A DNA stretch of 64,000 bases from contig JAWQFJ010001295.1 of assembly GCA_034096865.1 (NCBI GenBank), positions 16,001 to 80,000 on the forward strand. Direction: 5' to 3'. This DNA comes from Theodoxus fluviatilis. Its lineage: Eukaryota; Mollusca; Gastropoda; Cycloneritida; Neritidae. This document shows positions 11,181-26,356 of this stretch, piece by piece; position 1 is the stretch's first letter; every line of letters begins with the position of its first letter. The notes beneath the pieces are model-generated. The model was not told the origin of the DNA. It was given only the letters and a program-made list of their open reading frames with translations, and did not search any database. Made by a program: the position numbers and the translations under genes.

Positions 11181-12787
11181 GTATGTTACCATGAAGTTAC
11201 ATAGAAAATTTCCTTTATGGTTTTAGTATCAACAGTTTCTGATTCATTGCATTTGCTAGATATCTGGATTCATTGAGAATGAAATGCTGCAGATTATCCT
11301 GCACTCCTCAACTTAATGATGTACCATCATGTGATGTTAAGCAAGCCCAGGCTTTCTTGTTTTATGCCATCCATCACAATACCAGATTTGTGCATGGTTA
11401 CTAGAACCATGAAGCTGATCGAAAACTCTTCCCAGTCAATCTTTTCCCATGGCTACCTCTTTAAATTTGATGTATCAATAGCAGGCTCTGAGACAAAAGT
11501 GCAGGCTACAGCACAATAAATTTTCATTCCACAAATGTATATAGAATAACCTCTCTGTTGACTGATAGAACCTGCTTAATATGCTTGGGTACATTTCCAG
11601 TGTTTTGCTTTTTCACTCAAGTTCATACAGTAATAGAAAATAGATTCAGTAAGTCAACGCACTGTGTGTTTGCAGCAGTACCTATTGATATTTTCTCTCT
11701 TTTTTTCTCTCAGGGAACAAGGACTGCAATGACCCTTGCAGCCTGGAGCTACCTCGAGACAAATACTGCCTTCAAGAAAGGGAAAGGCCTAAAACACAGC
11801 CTGTGCTGCAGATGAAAGAGGTTAATTCTGTTTTCAATATCATAATCCTTTTTAACATTATTACTTTCCCTCCTCCAGGTCATCAATCTACTGTATCTGC
11901 TTTCTGTTGTTTATACTTGTCCTTTCACTTTTTCCTTCTTATCGTCCTCTTGAATGCTCTTAATCCTGCTCTTCCTCACTTCCTGCCTGTCATCTTCCTC
12001 CATCTTCCTTCCCTCTCCTCCTTTCTTTAGTTTCTTCTCCTGGTTTCTTTTCCTCAGTTCTTGCACTTTTTTCCTTCAGTCTGACTCAAGTTATGTGCTT
12101 TTAGATAGAGGCTGCCATCACTCTATATGCCCTATAATCAGACCATGTAAGGCGAGAGAGTTTTTTTGGATCAGTTGAATGGTTTCAGTTGCAGTTTTTG
12201 CAGTCTCCCATGTGTTTGTTACTTTTTGCCTCATACAGTTCAGAATGAAGAAAATGCCCACACATGCTAAAACTTGTTTAACAGGCTGATTAACAAGAGT
12301 TGGCAGTTAACTTATTAATATTTCAGTAAACATAACTGGTTGGATGGCCACAAGTCTGACATGGCATATGTTTTTCTTAAAATGATCATGAAATGGATAT
12401 GCTTGTATTGGTATTGCTAATATTTTTACATTCATCTTGTCTTGGTTTTTATCCAGTCACTAAAGTCCAGATGCCCAAAATGTCTGAGGCAGTCCAGATT
12501 TGAAAAGTCCACTTTAACTTGACAGTTGACATTATGGATTTAAGATACCGTAAACAACCCACATACCTCCACCACAAAATTTGGCATTATTTTGGGGATG
12601 GATTTGATGTTGACCCTCCCAACAGCAACTTATAAAGTGAGTGCTCTGAACATGCATATAAGAATTGTAGTTGTTATATTTACTGACTGTTTTTTTGAGG
12701 GGTCTAAGTTCTCTTTATTCAATTTCAGGACATTTCAACTGACAACTGGGAGAAAGAAACCACGTCTGCAGCTGCTTCCCCTCCCAG

Positions 12788-13066
12788 ATTGATTATGTGT
12801 TTTTGAGAGATGGAGAGCTGAATGGTGCAACCATTGCTGGTGACGGCTCCAGAATTTTCTTGGAAACTACAAGTGTGGAGAAGACCTTTCTGGCTCTCAT
12901 CTCCACCTATTATGTCACTGATCTGGACTATCCCCGAATCTATTGCAATGTCCTTGGGATGTTGCGGCAGTTTGCTGTAGGGGACCCATACGTTGGTGAA
13001 AAAATCAACTGGCTACTGGCGATTTGTGAGCATTCTCACATTTTGAATGCTTCACAGGATTTGTAG
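12788..13066 (+). CDS. Possible 3'-terminal exon, uncharacterised protein
   Basis: A strong acceptor (CTTCCCCTCCCAG) is followed by 92 open codons starting IDYVFLRDGEL and ending at the TAG at 13064-13066. The middle contains LALISTYYVTDLDYPR. I do not recognise the family with confidence. The YYV-x-D-x-x-YP pattern faintly recalls the C-terminus of a repetitive uncharacterised protein family of aquatic animals. Candidate upstream exons are at 11056-11180 and about 11714-11817, but I could not join them in one clean frame, so this may be a decayed gene or a transposon-related fragment. Confidence 0.3.
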   Translation: MDYVFLRDGELNGATIAGDGSRIFLETTSVEKTFLALISTYYVTDLDYPRIYCNVLGMLRQFAVGDPYVGEKINWLLAICEHSHILNASQDL

Positions 13067-13139
13067 CAACAAAACAGAGACTCTAACATAAATTCAGATA
13101 CTTCTGTCCATTGACCTGCTTGTTGTCTGCAAGAGTACA

Positions 13140-13405
13140 GATTTTGTTGCAAACTTAAACACATTTTGATTAAACACCTGCTCAACCTAAACACTTTGTT
13201 TATCATAAACACGTTTAATGTGTTTATAAAGTGATGCACGCCCTAAACACCTGAAAGTGTTTATAGCTAAACACCTGCCAGCACACACCATCATAAACAC
13301 CTAAACACCTGGAATCTTAAACACATGACGTGTTTATAAAGTGATGCAGAAAGGCGTTTATGATGTGTTTAGAAACTAAACACATATTTTTTACAGTGCA
13401 TAGAC
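13140..13405. repeat. Cluster of TAAACAC / GTGTTTA motifs
   Basis: More than fifteen AAACAC or GTGTTT motifs in both orientations within 265 bp. GTGTTTATAAAGTGATGCA is present twice (about 13219 and 13331). It looks like a small palindromic dispersed repeat. Ends not defined. Confidence 0.5.
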
Positions 13406-13908
13406 TGCGTGCCTCTCACCACTTTCTTCTTGGCTGCACTCTAGAATGTCGCTACAAAGCAACACGGACCTAGTTAGGTCTGTGGGAACAAACTCTTTGT
13501 CCATGCTCGCTGTGTTCATTTCCACCACAAATCAAAAAATGCAAATACGTGTACTGAAAAAAAGAAAGTGTATTCATTACATCGTTGCCTTTGTCAAACT
13601 CGAGTACAGAGCACGAGGGGAGCTGCTTGGTCGCTATAACTGGCATTAATCATCAGTCATTAGCAACAGCACCATATCCCCCAACCTCATAAGACGTATA
13701 AGCGTCATAAACCATTATTATTATCATATCTATCATCAAAATCGTCATAAGTACAGTCCACCACATGGTCCATTCCTTAACGCGGTGTGGTGGTTTGTGT
13801 GTCTCTATGACCCTAAGAGCTATGCCAGCGGGAGTGTAAACTCCTGGCAGGGCTTCCCAAGCTGGACAGGTCGAAGGGTAGAGGCCAGGAGACAGACTAA
13901 TATGGACC
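13406..13908. other. No gene seen
   Basis: Unremarkable sequence. 13785-13905 may be a decayed retroposon, but nothing decisive is visible. Confidence 0.4.
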
Positions 13909-13978
13909 ATCCCCTCCCCATCCCCCCACCCCCCCACCCCCACCCCCGTTCCCCCCTCCCCTCCCCCCCCCCCCTCGC
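13909..13978. repeat. C-rich simple sequence
   Basis: A 70-bp run of C with scattered A and T. The minus strand could form G-quadruplexes. Confidence 0.9.
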
Positions 13979-14261
13979 CTGTGCTCACAGGACAGGTCTT
14001 TGGGCCATGATCTAAGGGTGAGGTAACCCCGAAAGAAACCTCGAGTGCTGAAGTCGGATGTGTTGGGCCGCACGGCGCGCTCTTATAAAGCACAACACTA
14101 CGCATCAACTGCCATTATGACACTTGGAGACAGAATTGACAGTAATGGTGCTCCCCCTGTGGGGACCCACCAGACAGGTGCAGTGCCGGGCTCCGCGCCT
14201 CGAAGGAGTCCACCCCTAGCTATTGGAGGTCCCTTCATCTCGTCTTGTGGAGCCAGGGGAC

Positions 14262-14472
14262 GAGAAAGGAAAGCGACTGGCCCTCCCCCATGTGTCCTTG
14301 TGGAGAGGCAGAACAGGACAGGGCCCACATCCTACAGGACTGCGGGAGCCTCCGGTTGCTGAGGGCAGAGATTTGTCCAACGTCGGAGTGCTTGCACAAC
14401 AAATTGTACGTGCCGGTGGATGCACTGCAGAGGACCACTGATTATATTTCAAGATCTGGACTCCAATTGTGA
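14262..14472 (+). pseudogene. LINE ORF2 C-terminal fragment (Cys-His tail)
   Basis: The frame reads SPMCPCGEAEQDRAHILQDC and later DALQRTTDYISRSGLQL-stop. The CPCG-x(n)-H-x-LQ-x-C motif followed by an L-x-x-T-x-x-[FY]-I-x-x-[ST]GL ending is typical of the C-terminus of invertebrate Jockey/CR1-like LINE proteins. Reverse transcriptase is absent. A purine-rich tail (GAGAAGAAGAAAGAAAG) follows the stop. Confidence 0.6.
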
Positions 14473-14574
14473 TCGGTGATCGAGAAGAAGAAAGAAAGTC
14501 ATAAGTACAGTTATCAAGCGTGGCAACATCAACCCATCTTCAGGCAGTATCTTCAACTCCACGCTTCCTTGAGC

Positions 14575-15402
14575 TGCAGATGTGTGTGTGTTCTGTAGCT
14601 GCAGACGTGTGTGTTGTGTAGCTGCAGACGTGTGTGTTGTGTAGCTGCAGACGTGTGTGTTGTGTAGCTGCAGACGTGTGTGCTGTGTAGCTGCAGACGT
14701 GTGTGTTGTGTAGCTGCAGACGTGTGTGTTGTGTAGCTGCAGACGTGTGTGTGTTGTGTAGCTGCAGACGTGTGTGTTGTGTAGCTGCAGACGTGTGTGT
14801 TGTGTAGCTGCAGACGTGTGTGTTGTGTAGCTGCAGACGTGTGTGTTGTGTAGCTGCAGACGTGTGTGTGTCGTGTCGCTGCAGACGTGTGTGTTGTGTA
14901 GCTGCAGACGTGTGTGTGTCGTGTAGCTGCAGACGTGTGTGTCGTGTAGCTGCAGACGTGTGTGTTGTGTAGCTGCAGACGTGTGTCGTGTAGCTGCAGA
15001 CGTGTGTGTTGTGTAGCTGCAGACGTGTGTTGTGTAGCTGCAGACGTGTGTTGTGTAACTGCAGACGTGTGTGTCGTGTAGCTGCAGACGTGTGTGTGTC
15101 GTGTAGCTGCAGACGTGTGTTGTGTAGCTGCAGACGTGTGTGTTGTGTAGCTGCAGACGTGTGTGTTGTGTAGCTGCAGACGTGTGTGTTGTGTAGCTGC
15201 AGACGTGTGTCGTGTAGCTGCAGACGTGTGTGTTGTGTAGCTGCAGACGTGTGTGTTGTGTAGCTGCAGACGTGTGTGTTGTGTAGCTGCAGACGTGTGT
15301 TGTGTAGCTGCAGACGTGTGTGTTGTGTAGCTGCAGATGTGTGTGTTGTGTAGTTGCAGACGTGTGTCGTGTAGCTGCAGACGTGTGTGTTGTGTAGCTG
15401 CA
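14575..15402. repeat. 23-bp minisatellite, about 36 copies
   Basis: Units of GCAGACGTGTGTGTTGTGTA plus GCT, with variation mostly in the number of TG steps and TTG/TCG changes. The 292-362 codon open frames on the minus strand are pure repeat translation. Confidence 0.97.
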
Positions 15403-15574
15403 AGAGAAACGCCATGCAGCACTGCAGACATCGGGCACAGCTCTGAGGACTGTCATGGCCTCCACTCGGTGCCAGCAGAGATACTATATATATATTATAG
15501 TGTCTCTGGTGCCAGCAAGGGACGGTACTTGTTGAGCAAGACGCACTCGTTGCAGGCATCCGTACAGCGACCCT

Positions 15575-15790
15575 TTGCCTCCATGCTTCTATGCCTCCAC
15601 ATGCCTCCATGCTTCTATGCCTCCACATGCCTCCATGCTTCTATGCCTCCACATGCCTCCATGCTTCTATGCCTCCACATGCCTCGATGTTTCTATTCTT
15701 CCACATGCCTCCATGCTTCTATGCCTCCCTATGCCTCCATGCTTCCATTCCTCTATGTATCTGTGCCTCCAAGCCTTAATGCCTCCTTGC
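15575..15790. repeat. 26-bp tandem repeat (ATGCCTCCA type)
   Basis: About five good copies of a 26-bp unit (ATGCCTCCACATGCCTCCAT plus GCTTCT), then degenerate copies to about 15790. Confidence 0.9.
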
Positions 15791-17106
15791 TTCTATGTCT
15801 TTATGCCTCTAACGTGCCAGCGTCTTGCGCAAGTGCCGGGACTGGCACAGCATGGCTGGCAGGGGGCAGCTGGACCATCGATCATGGCGTCCCTTGCAGA
15901 CGATCGATGCTGCTGCCAGCCTGAGGCCTACTGTCTGTGGGGACCAAGTTCCAAGGTACCTGGAACTGTGGCAAGGCAGCCATGCGTCCCTGGAGTTGTC
16001 TGCTGCCCTCTCCAGCCTGCATGTTCCAACAGACCCGTCCTTGCTGAACTCTCCGAGGACCTTGGAATGGTCATGCTTTTATAGGAGATATTGGGGAAGG
16101 GGTGGGGTGGGGTGGTGATGGGGAGAGAACGAACGAACGAACTTTATTTTACAAGGGTATAATTATATAGTGAATTAGGCAGTTGTGTCTTTCTTATATT
16201 CAGCCATTGAAGCAAAATATTTAAGTGTAATTCGCGCGCGCGCGAGAGAAAGACAGCACTGTCTCAAACGTAGCCACACAGGGCAAGTCTCTCTGTCTCC
16301 CATGCACAGCTGGGCAGCCAAGATGTCCATTTTCCCCTCACGGATAGAAATGAATATTGCCGTTTGAAAAAAAGGATATCCTGTCATCTGTCACGAACGC
16401 TTTCATAGCAAAAAAGTGAAGAAAATGTCATATTTGATCATCTTTCTTTATACTCGTCACATCTATTTTCCTAGCTGAAAGTGTTTCTTCAATCTTTGTA
16501 AAACTTCTCGCTATGATAACCGCCATGTACTGTCTTTGTAGGTATGATGTCATGTGTGAACACTGTAAAATGGCAACTTCTTTTTGCAAGAGACAATTGT
16601 GACAGAAAGGATCGCGAGGAATGAGGTGTAGTGAAGGTGGGTGCGTACGTAGGACTGGGGTGGGGGTGAAAGTTAGTGGAGGGGAATTTGGCTGGTGGTG
16701 TGCGTGGGGAAAGTATGCAGACAATGCCAGGGTAAGCTGTCATCTTGCCTTCCAGACCAAGCGCTTGGGGATGACAGCCTGGCTTGTTTCAACTGGAACA
16801 TGACAACCATATGTCAATGTTTTCCTCCATGGTCTTGACAACGCCAGCGTCCTCCCATGGCACTGTAGAGCCTTCCGCTAGTTGTGTGGAACACTTTATT
16901 TCTGTCGTAGGGGGGATCCTTTTGCAACCTCGGAGAACAGCAAGTAATAATTTCATTTTTCAAACCATCTCACTGTTGCACTTTTCTCTATTAACAACAG
17001 TTGAAATATTAAAACTATCGTCATAATCTAAATTAAAAGGACATCTTGTCTCTGTAAATGAAGTATTGTTTGTGGTCAGTAAAAAGATGCCCAACGGTCA
17101 GCAAAG
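15791..17106. other. Intergenic sequence upstream of alpha-tubulin
   Basis: No gene recognised. At 16126-16160 a GAAC run followed by TTTATTTTACAAGGG resembles the 3' tail of a retroposon. Confidence 0.5.
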
Positions 17107-17238
17107 GTTTGCTGACTCGATCGACAGCGAGCCACAGAGGATAGAGATCGATGGAGGAAGATTGTCCGAAAGTCATCAGTGGTGCCTCAACAACCCATCT
17201 CAGGGTTAAGAGACTGAACTGAACTGAACTGAACTGAA
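17107..17238 (+). mobile_element. LINE 3' end with (CTGAA)n tail
   Basis: Matches, almost base for base, the 3' end of the LINE fragment at 34873-35276, including the last codons of the reading frame and the CTGAACTGAA tail. It ends about 145 bp upstream of the alpha-tubulin TATA box. It is strongly 5' truncated, as usual for LINE insertions. Confidence 0.75.
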
Positions 17239-17382
17239 AAAAGATGTCCAAATGCGGAAAAATGTGTCCCCACTGGTTTAAAAAATGGACTTTCCTGGTG
17301 AGCTCCAGATCTGTTTGTGACAACCTGCAGCTTTCCACCAATGGGAGGCAAGTTGTCATGGCGGCCACGGCGCAGGGTTTAC

Positions 17383-17390
17383 TATAAAAG
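17383..17390 (+). promoter_or_regulatory. Alpha-tubulin TATA box
   Basis: TATAAAAG lies about 125 bp upstream of the start codon, with a CCAAT motif about 45 bp further upstream. Transcription would start near 17410-17416. The next gene-specific feature is the ATG at 17514. Confidence 0.8.
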
Positions 17391-17513
17391 CGCTCTGTCG
17401 GCAGTTCAGAGCTCAGAGTAATCTCACAGTGACTCGTTAACGTCCGAGTGAGCCTTCTCGCTTTAAGCTTTTTTTTAGCCCGCCCCGTTGTTCCACGTCG
17501 ACAATCTATCAAC

Positions 17514-21295
<3,782 letters not shown>

Positions 21296-21378
21296 ACTCC
21301 AAGTCTCCCATCACTTTACATTCCTACCTCTGTGACTTCCACCTGTCACTAAGTCCTGAAACAAAATGAGAAAAACTA

Positions 21379-21384
21379 AATAAA
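21379..21384 (+). terminator. Alpha-tubulin poly(A) signal
   Basis: AATAAA is 84 bp after the stop. A GT-rich stretch (TTTGTGTTTGTGCTTG) starts 22 bp downstream, as expected for a cleavage site near 21400. Confidence 0.85.
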
Positions 21385-21400
21385 ACTCATTTTGCTTACC

Positions 21401-21952
21401 AATGATTTGTGTTTGTGCTTGCATGAAGTGCACTCTAATCTTTCTTGTTTTTTTCTTTGATAATGTCTTTACTTTTGGGTAACACATGCACACCTTGGGC
21501 AGCATCCCACTTTCCATTTTGCATCTGCAACCTAACAGAACTGGAGCACCAATGCAGCTAGCCAGCCAAGGGGAGACAATCTGGAGCATTCCATCAAGTG
21601 CAAGACCGATGAATGATGCGTTACTGCTGACTTCTTCCCAGTGCAGCACAGGAGTTGATACAAAAATTCAGCTATGCTGCTTTGGATGCTAGACAACATC
21701 TCTGGCTGTGTAGATGACCATGGAATGGAGGGCCTGTACTGGCTTGTCTCAAGATGCCCAAGAATGCATGTCAATACAGACTTCAACTTACAGTAAACTT
21801 GAGGCTTTGCTTGCAAGTCATTGCAGCCATCCAGCTTTCAAGATGGGTTTTGCAGTGCCAGGCACATAACACGGTCTAGACAATCCTTCCAGCACACTGT
21901 CCAATTCAGCACACAAGGTTATATTCACGTTCTATTTGTCTTCTACACCTGT
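21401..21952. other. Intergenic, nothing recognised
   Basis: Single-copy-looking sequence downstream of alpha-tubulin. No gene, RNA or repeat recognised. Confidence 0.5.
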
Positions 21953-22201
21953 AGCCCTCTGTGGATTCGGTGTAAGAATTGACCCACCACGTCTCCCTTT
22001 GCGCTTCATAAGAGGCAAATAAGTAGTGTAAAGCGGTTTGAGCACCGATCAAAGGTGGAAAGTCGCTATATAAAATCACACCTTTACCTTTAGGGACACT
22101 GTTACTTGATTTGAGTTTACTATAAACTGTTCCAGTGATCTTCGTGCTTGATGGCTTTACATAGACTACAAAGGCTGACAGGCCATAAAACACCATCCAT
22201 C
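21953..22201 (+). mobile_element. Retroposon with CCATC tail, copy 1, interrupted
   Basis: Shares its whole length with 22892-23073: both contain GTAAGAATTGACCCACC and end in TAAAACACCATCCATC. This copy is split at 22027-22092 by the 3' end of the tRNA-type SINE. The repeated CATC tail suggests a retroposon. Confidence 0.65.
22027..22092 (+). mobile_element. tRNA-type SINE (family A), 3' end only
   Basis: Reads GTAAAGCGGTTTGAGCACCG and ends CACCTTTACCTTTA, the family's 3' tail. It is nested in the repeat at 21953-22201. The uninterrupted paralogue at 22892-23073 shows the empty site. Confidence 0.75.
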
Positions 22202-22891
22202 TATGCCTTTAGACATCCTGTGCAGACCACCCATCTATAAACTGACCTTGAAATGTGCTTTTCCATTTGGAAGGGATGGCTTATAGTTCAGGACAAAGTT
22301 AGTACTTTAATTCGGTGGGTTGTCCATTACGCTGCCATGCCCGAAAGTCATCAGTGTCGAGGATCAGTGGGACAAGTTGCTGGAGACTTGATTGGTGATG
22401 TAAGAGGTGTGAAACGTGGTCCCAATACCCTGCACTCCAGCCAGGTCTGCATAGATTACATGTATTCTGTGACTGGGTATTTTGTCTTCCCCTCTCGTCC
22501 ACAGGGATGTAAGGTTACCATTAGTCCTTCCTGCATTGTACAAGGCTGATAGCAGTATCACTATCCGTTTTCAACACGCATGTAATTCAACCATACAGGC
22601 CAGTGCAGGAACACAAGGCCTGCCCACCACAGTGCCTTTCCTGGTGGGACGGCTGGTGTGTAAAGTGCGGTGTCTTCAACACTTCACCCCTACCCTTAAA
22701 ATCTTTAACATTTATTTTACAATTACAGATTTGAGCCTAGAATGACGGCTGATAGGCAAGCTTACACAGACGCACACACACACACATACATACACATGCT
22801 AAGAGAGATAATTGAATCTAAATTACAAGGGTTATAGGTCTAAATTAGAGGTGCTTAGTTTTACATGGCTTGGCCATGTTCTTTGCATGAT
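22202..22891. other. Intergenic, nothing recognised
   Basis: Only a short CA tract at about 22770-22795. No gene seen. Confidence 0.5.
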
Positions 22892-23088
22892 CCCCCTGTG
22901 GGTTCTGGGTAAGAATTGACCCACCGCGTCTCCCTACGCGATTCGTAAGAGGCGAATAACTAGGGACACCGTGACTTGTATTGCGTTTACTCTAAACTGC
23001 TCTAGTGGTTTTCGTGCTTAGTGGCCTTACATAGCCTTCGAGGGCTGATAGGCCGTAAAACACCATCCATCCATCCATCCATCTTCGC
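22892..23088 (+). mobile_element. Retroposon with CCATC tail, copy 2
   Basis: Uninterrupted paralogue of 21953-22201, followed by a (CATC)n run at 23066-23083. Confidence 0.65.
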
Positions 23089-23295
23089 ATGAAGGGAGAT
23101 CTCGCCACCCTCGGCTCCACCTGGCGTTGGGAAGTGGAGAGGAGGCAAACCACTTGGCACATGGCGGCACACCGTGGGGCAGCAAAAGTGCAAAGATGGG
23201 AGGACCTGGCAGGGATTGCTGTGGCTAGCCCAGCCAGTCTTAGACAGGCCTGGGTAGAGGAGCTGTCGTCGCCTTTCACTCCTCCAGGGGCTTGA
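23089..23295 (+). pseudogene. Possible LINE C-terminal relic
   Basis: The frame contains TWRWEVERRQTTWHMAAHRG and RWEDLAGIAV. The spacing of TW, TW, A and RW resembles the C-terminus of the LINE fragment at 26046-26356. It is weak and could be chance. Confidence 0.3.
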
Positions 23296-23436
23296 GTGAG
23301 TGATCTTAATTTAGTCCTTGAATATACATACACACAAAGTCGCATAACAAAAATGCAGACATGGTTAAACATAATGGAAATTCATAGTAACAAAGCCATA
23401 TTAATTTGTTTGATTAAGTAATCTGATTTTGAGGGA

Positions 23437-23455
23437 GGGGGGGGGGGGGGGGGGG
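23437..23455. repeat. Poly(G) run of 19
   Basis: Nineteen consecutive G. Its length is likely unreliable in assembly. Confidence 0.9.
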
Positions 23456-24300
23456 AGAGCGTGCGTGTGCATGTGTGTTTGTATGCATTCCCATACCACT
23501 TGAGCTGCTGCATGCAAACTTGACACACATAATAGTGGTGCCATAATGAAGGTAACAAGCTATCAACCTTTGCTTTTATTTTGTGCTGGAGACTTTCATG
23601 TGGCTGCTATCATTTTTACCTTCATCTCGGTGAATCCGTTTCCGGCCATTACTAGGACAAGCGGTCTATTAAACCTCTGGGCTATAGATCACTTTTTCAA
23701 TGATACAAAGGAGTTTGTTGCACTTATCTGATGATGGCCTTTAGCCAAACATCTCCAGCAACATATTTCTACTTAAACTAGTTAAAGTATATTCTAAATG
23801 ACTGGCAGTAACACACATGCCCCATAGCAAACTGGAGTTAGTTCAAAAGTCTTTTTCCTTCCATGGGACACACTTATCATGTCAGCAGATTTCTCTGGCT
23901 GCTGTTTGCGCAAGATTTGTTTGACTCTCAGGGTATTCTAGTAGTGATTATTTTTCACACAATGAGAAAGGGTAGTGATGGAACCAGCAACAGAAAAGAC
24001 ACACATGTAAATATCATCAGCCAAATTTATTTATTCAACAAAGTCAGTCAACCCACATTGACACAAAGCATAAAAGCATACATAACCAAGTGAATACAAG
24101 CTCAATGCATATCTTTGTCCCAATCAAGACTCTAAACCCCAAGGGAGATACTATTATTAACTGGCAGCTGGCCAGATGGATTGGTTGTCACCAGGCTTTC
24201 AGCACTTCCACAGAGAATGAGCATTATTTGGTAGTCATGCCACCCTGATGCACCCAGTAGGCTCCGTGCAAGGTGGAATCGCCCTTCCTCCAGCAACAGC
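23456..24300. other. Intergenic between the convergent genes
   Basis: No gene recognised. Alpha-tubulin (plus) and GALNT (minus) are transcribed toward each other, so this interval probably contains the end of the GALNT transcript. Confidence 0.4.
24022..24036 (-). terminator. Candidate GALNT poly(A) signal
   Basis: Minus-strand GAATAAATAAATT contains overlapping AATAAA hexamers, with a TG-rich stretch (ACATGTGTGTC) about 25 bp downstream. If it is used, the GALNT 3' UTR would be about 9.8 kb and would include several transposons. ATTAAA variants occur nearer the stop, so this is only a candidate. Confidence 0.3.
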
Positions 24301-24420
24301 CGATGCCCAGCCTGCCCCCACGATGCCCAGCCTGCCCCCACGATGCCCAGCCTGCCCCCACGATGCCCAGCCTGCCCCCACGATGCCCAGCCTGCCCCCA
24401 GGATGCCCAGCCTGCCCCCA
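24301..24420. repeat. 20-bp tandem repeat, 6 copies
   Basis: Exactly six head-to-tail copies of CGATGCCCAGCCTGCCCCCA. The last copy starts with G. Confidence 0.98.
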
Positions 24421-26045
24421 GGACTGGAGGTTCTAGTGTTGATACGTCCACAGAGTGCAGAGGATGATTGTCCATGGCACTGGGGCACTGAGTCTTGAGT
24501 TGGAACCAAGGTAGACAGAGAGCAATACAACCTTAGTACATTCATTTCCTTTCTTTCGGGCACCACTTTGATTTGCTGCAACTCACTGATGCCCAATGTC
24601 TTGTTCTGTCTTTTTTTCACACAGAAAGGACAAAATCAGACTTTTTGGGGAAACCCCCCCAAAAAAACTCAACAACAACAACCTAAGCTGCTCTTTGTTT
24701 CATGTGTGGATAACTACTTTATGTTATTCGGCATGTCATACACCAAACTGTGCACTTGGTGTCTCACATTGGCAAAATCCAGTAAGTGGTAATACTATAT
24801 GGCACCATTTTATCTAGTTTCCTCAATTGATTCATTTACAGCTTTTATCTGAAGAACAAAAACCATGACCATAACATGGGTTCAATCCCTGAGATGGGAT
24901 CAGGATTTTCTTGCTGTTTCCCTATCGGCGGCTACCCTGCATCATTGCTGTGCGTTGTTGTAAACATTTGTAAGTGTGCATGAATAAGTATGAATGACGC
25001 ACCTTCCCCTCTGTGTGACTGTGTGAATGTTGGTTCAACATCTTTGACATGCAACAACAAAAAATTGTATCAATAGGAGCTTTCTCATCATTCCATCATG
25101 TTTTCTAAATAACATTATACTTTTCCCTATGAAAGAGTTATGACATTGAATTTGATTTCTATTCATAGCACTGTACATACAAATTACATTATACATCAAC
25201 TTTGTCACAGGCAGATCATGTATCACTGGGACAATCCGACATCATGAAACTACAGCTGATATGAAAGTGCATCCTTGTGACCCGACACGGAGTACCTATG
25301 TGCAGTGTACCTAGCATTTCTTTGTCCTCTCTCCAAGCCTCCCAACAATCTCCCTCATGACAGGCATCTCAAGGTCAGGACACCAACAGCAAACTTGTCA
25401 TGACAGTATGCTGTCTGCCCATCATCCAGCAAAAGTATCACTACAACCCTGAAAACAATAGAGCCACTGCACATACTGACCCATAGCATTTTGATGGAAG
25501 TCATACATACATGGCTATGCCCACTGATGAACGCTAATGATATCACCATCAAAAGAAATGAGCGATGCGTACCTTCCATCAATATCCAAAATTTTAAAAG
25601 AAAATCAGCATGAACGGCAGTATTCTTCTAACCGTGATGTCTGACCACTAAAGTCTTCCGAACATAACAAATATTGACAGACTCCTAATGCAATGCGTTG
25701 CTTTCTCCTTGTAGAGACAAAAGCATGGGAAAGTGGATGGATGAGACTGGCACAGTCCATAACATGAGAAATTTGCATAAAGGTCACAGAGCATTTCTCT
25801 CAAAGCACACTGCTGACTAAATTCCCCACAGCAGGGATCCAGTGCACATGGGACAATCCTATGTGTTGTGAGCCTCTGCTGGAAAAAGATAAATCCATCC
25901 AAAGTATGCCAACACTATCACATCCAAGTACCTAAGAGACCAAGAGGACCTGACATCCTCAGGATAGAACCTTTCCCAAACAATTATTGACAAATATCCC
26001 TCTGCCATGTGTCTTGGATATTAGTAACTACAAAAATATTATGCA
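24421..26045. other. No gene recognised
   Basis: AT-rich sequence without coding or repeat signal that I can name. Could be GALNT 3' UTR or intergenic. Confidence 0.45.
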
Positions 26046-26356
26046 TTGCTCAAGCCCGTTTGCAAAAGGAGGAGGGTTGGGCGTGAGGCTAGCAACCACA
26101 CCCTGGAAAAGCTCTTTGCTACAGAAACCAACACTGCAAAGGAAACCTCAGATGATCAAGGGATACGACCCGGGGGAGAGTGTATGAAGCGGACCAACCA
26201 AACCCGAGAGGGAGTTGACTCGCCCCGATGAACCTTCTCTTCCCCAAGACCGTGACCGGATGACCTGGGGAGAGGCGAAGAGGGCAGCCCAAGACAGACA
26301 GAGGTGGAGACTTGCAGTGAAGGCCCTGTGCTCCGACCGGAGCGAAGAGGACTAAG
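26046..26356 (+). pseudogene. LINE ORF2 C-terminal fragment
   Basis: The end reads TWGEAKRAAQDRQRWRLAVK followed by ALCSDRSEED-stop at about 26353. This is a familiar C-terminus of invertebrate LINE polymerases. Upstream the reading shifts frame several times, so it is dead. It is a different LINE family from 34873-35276. Confidence 0.65.

Noticed and set aside
14449..15628. Minus-strand open frames of 292-362 codons over the 23-bp array
   Set aside because: Pure minisatellite translation. Three overlapping frames are open at once.
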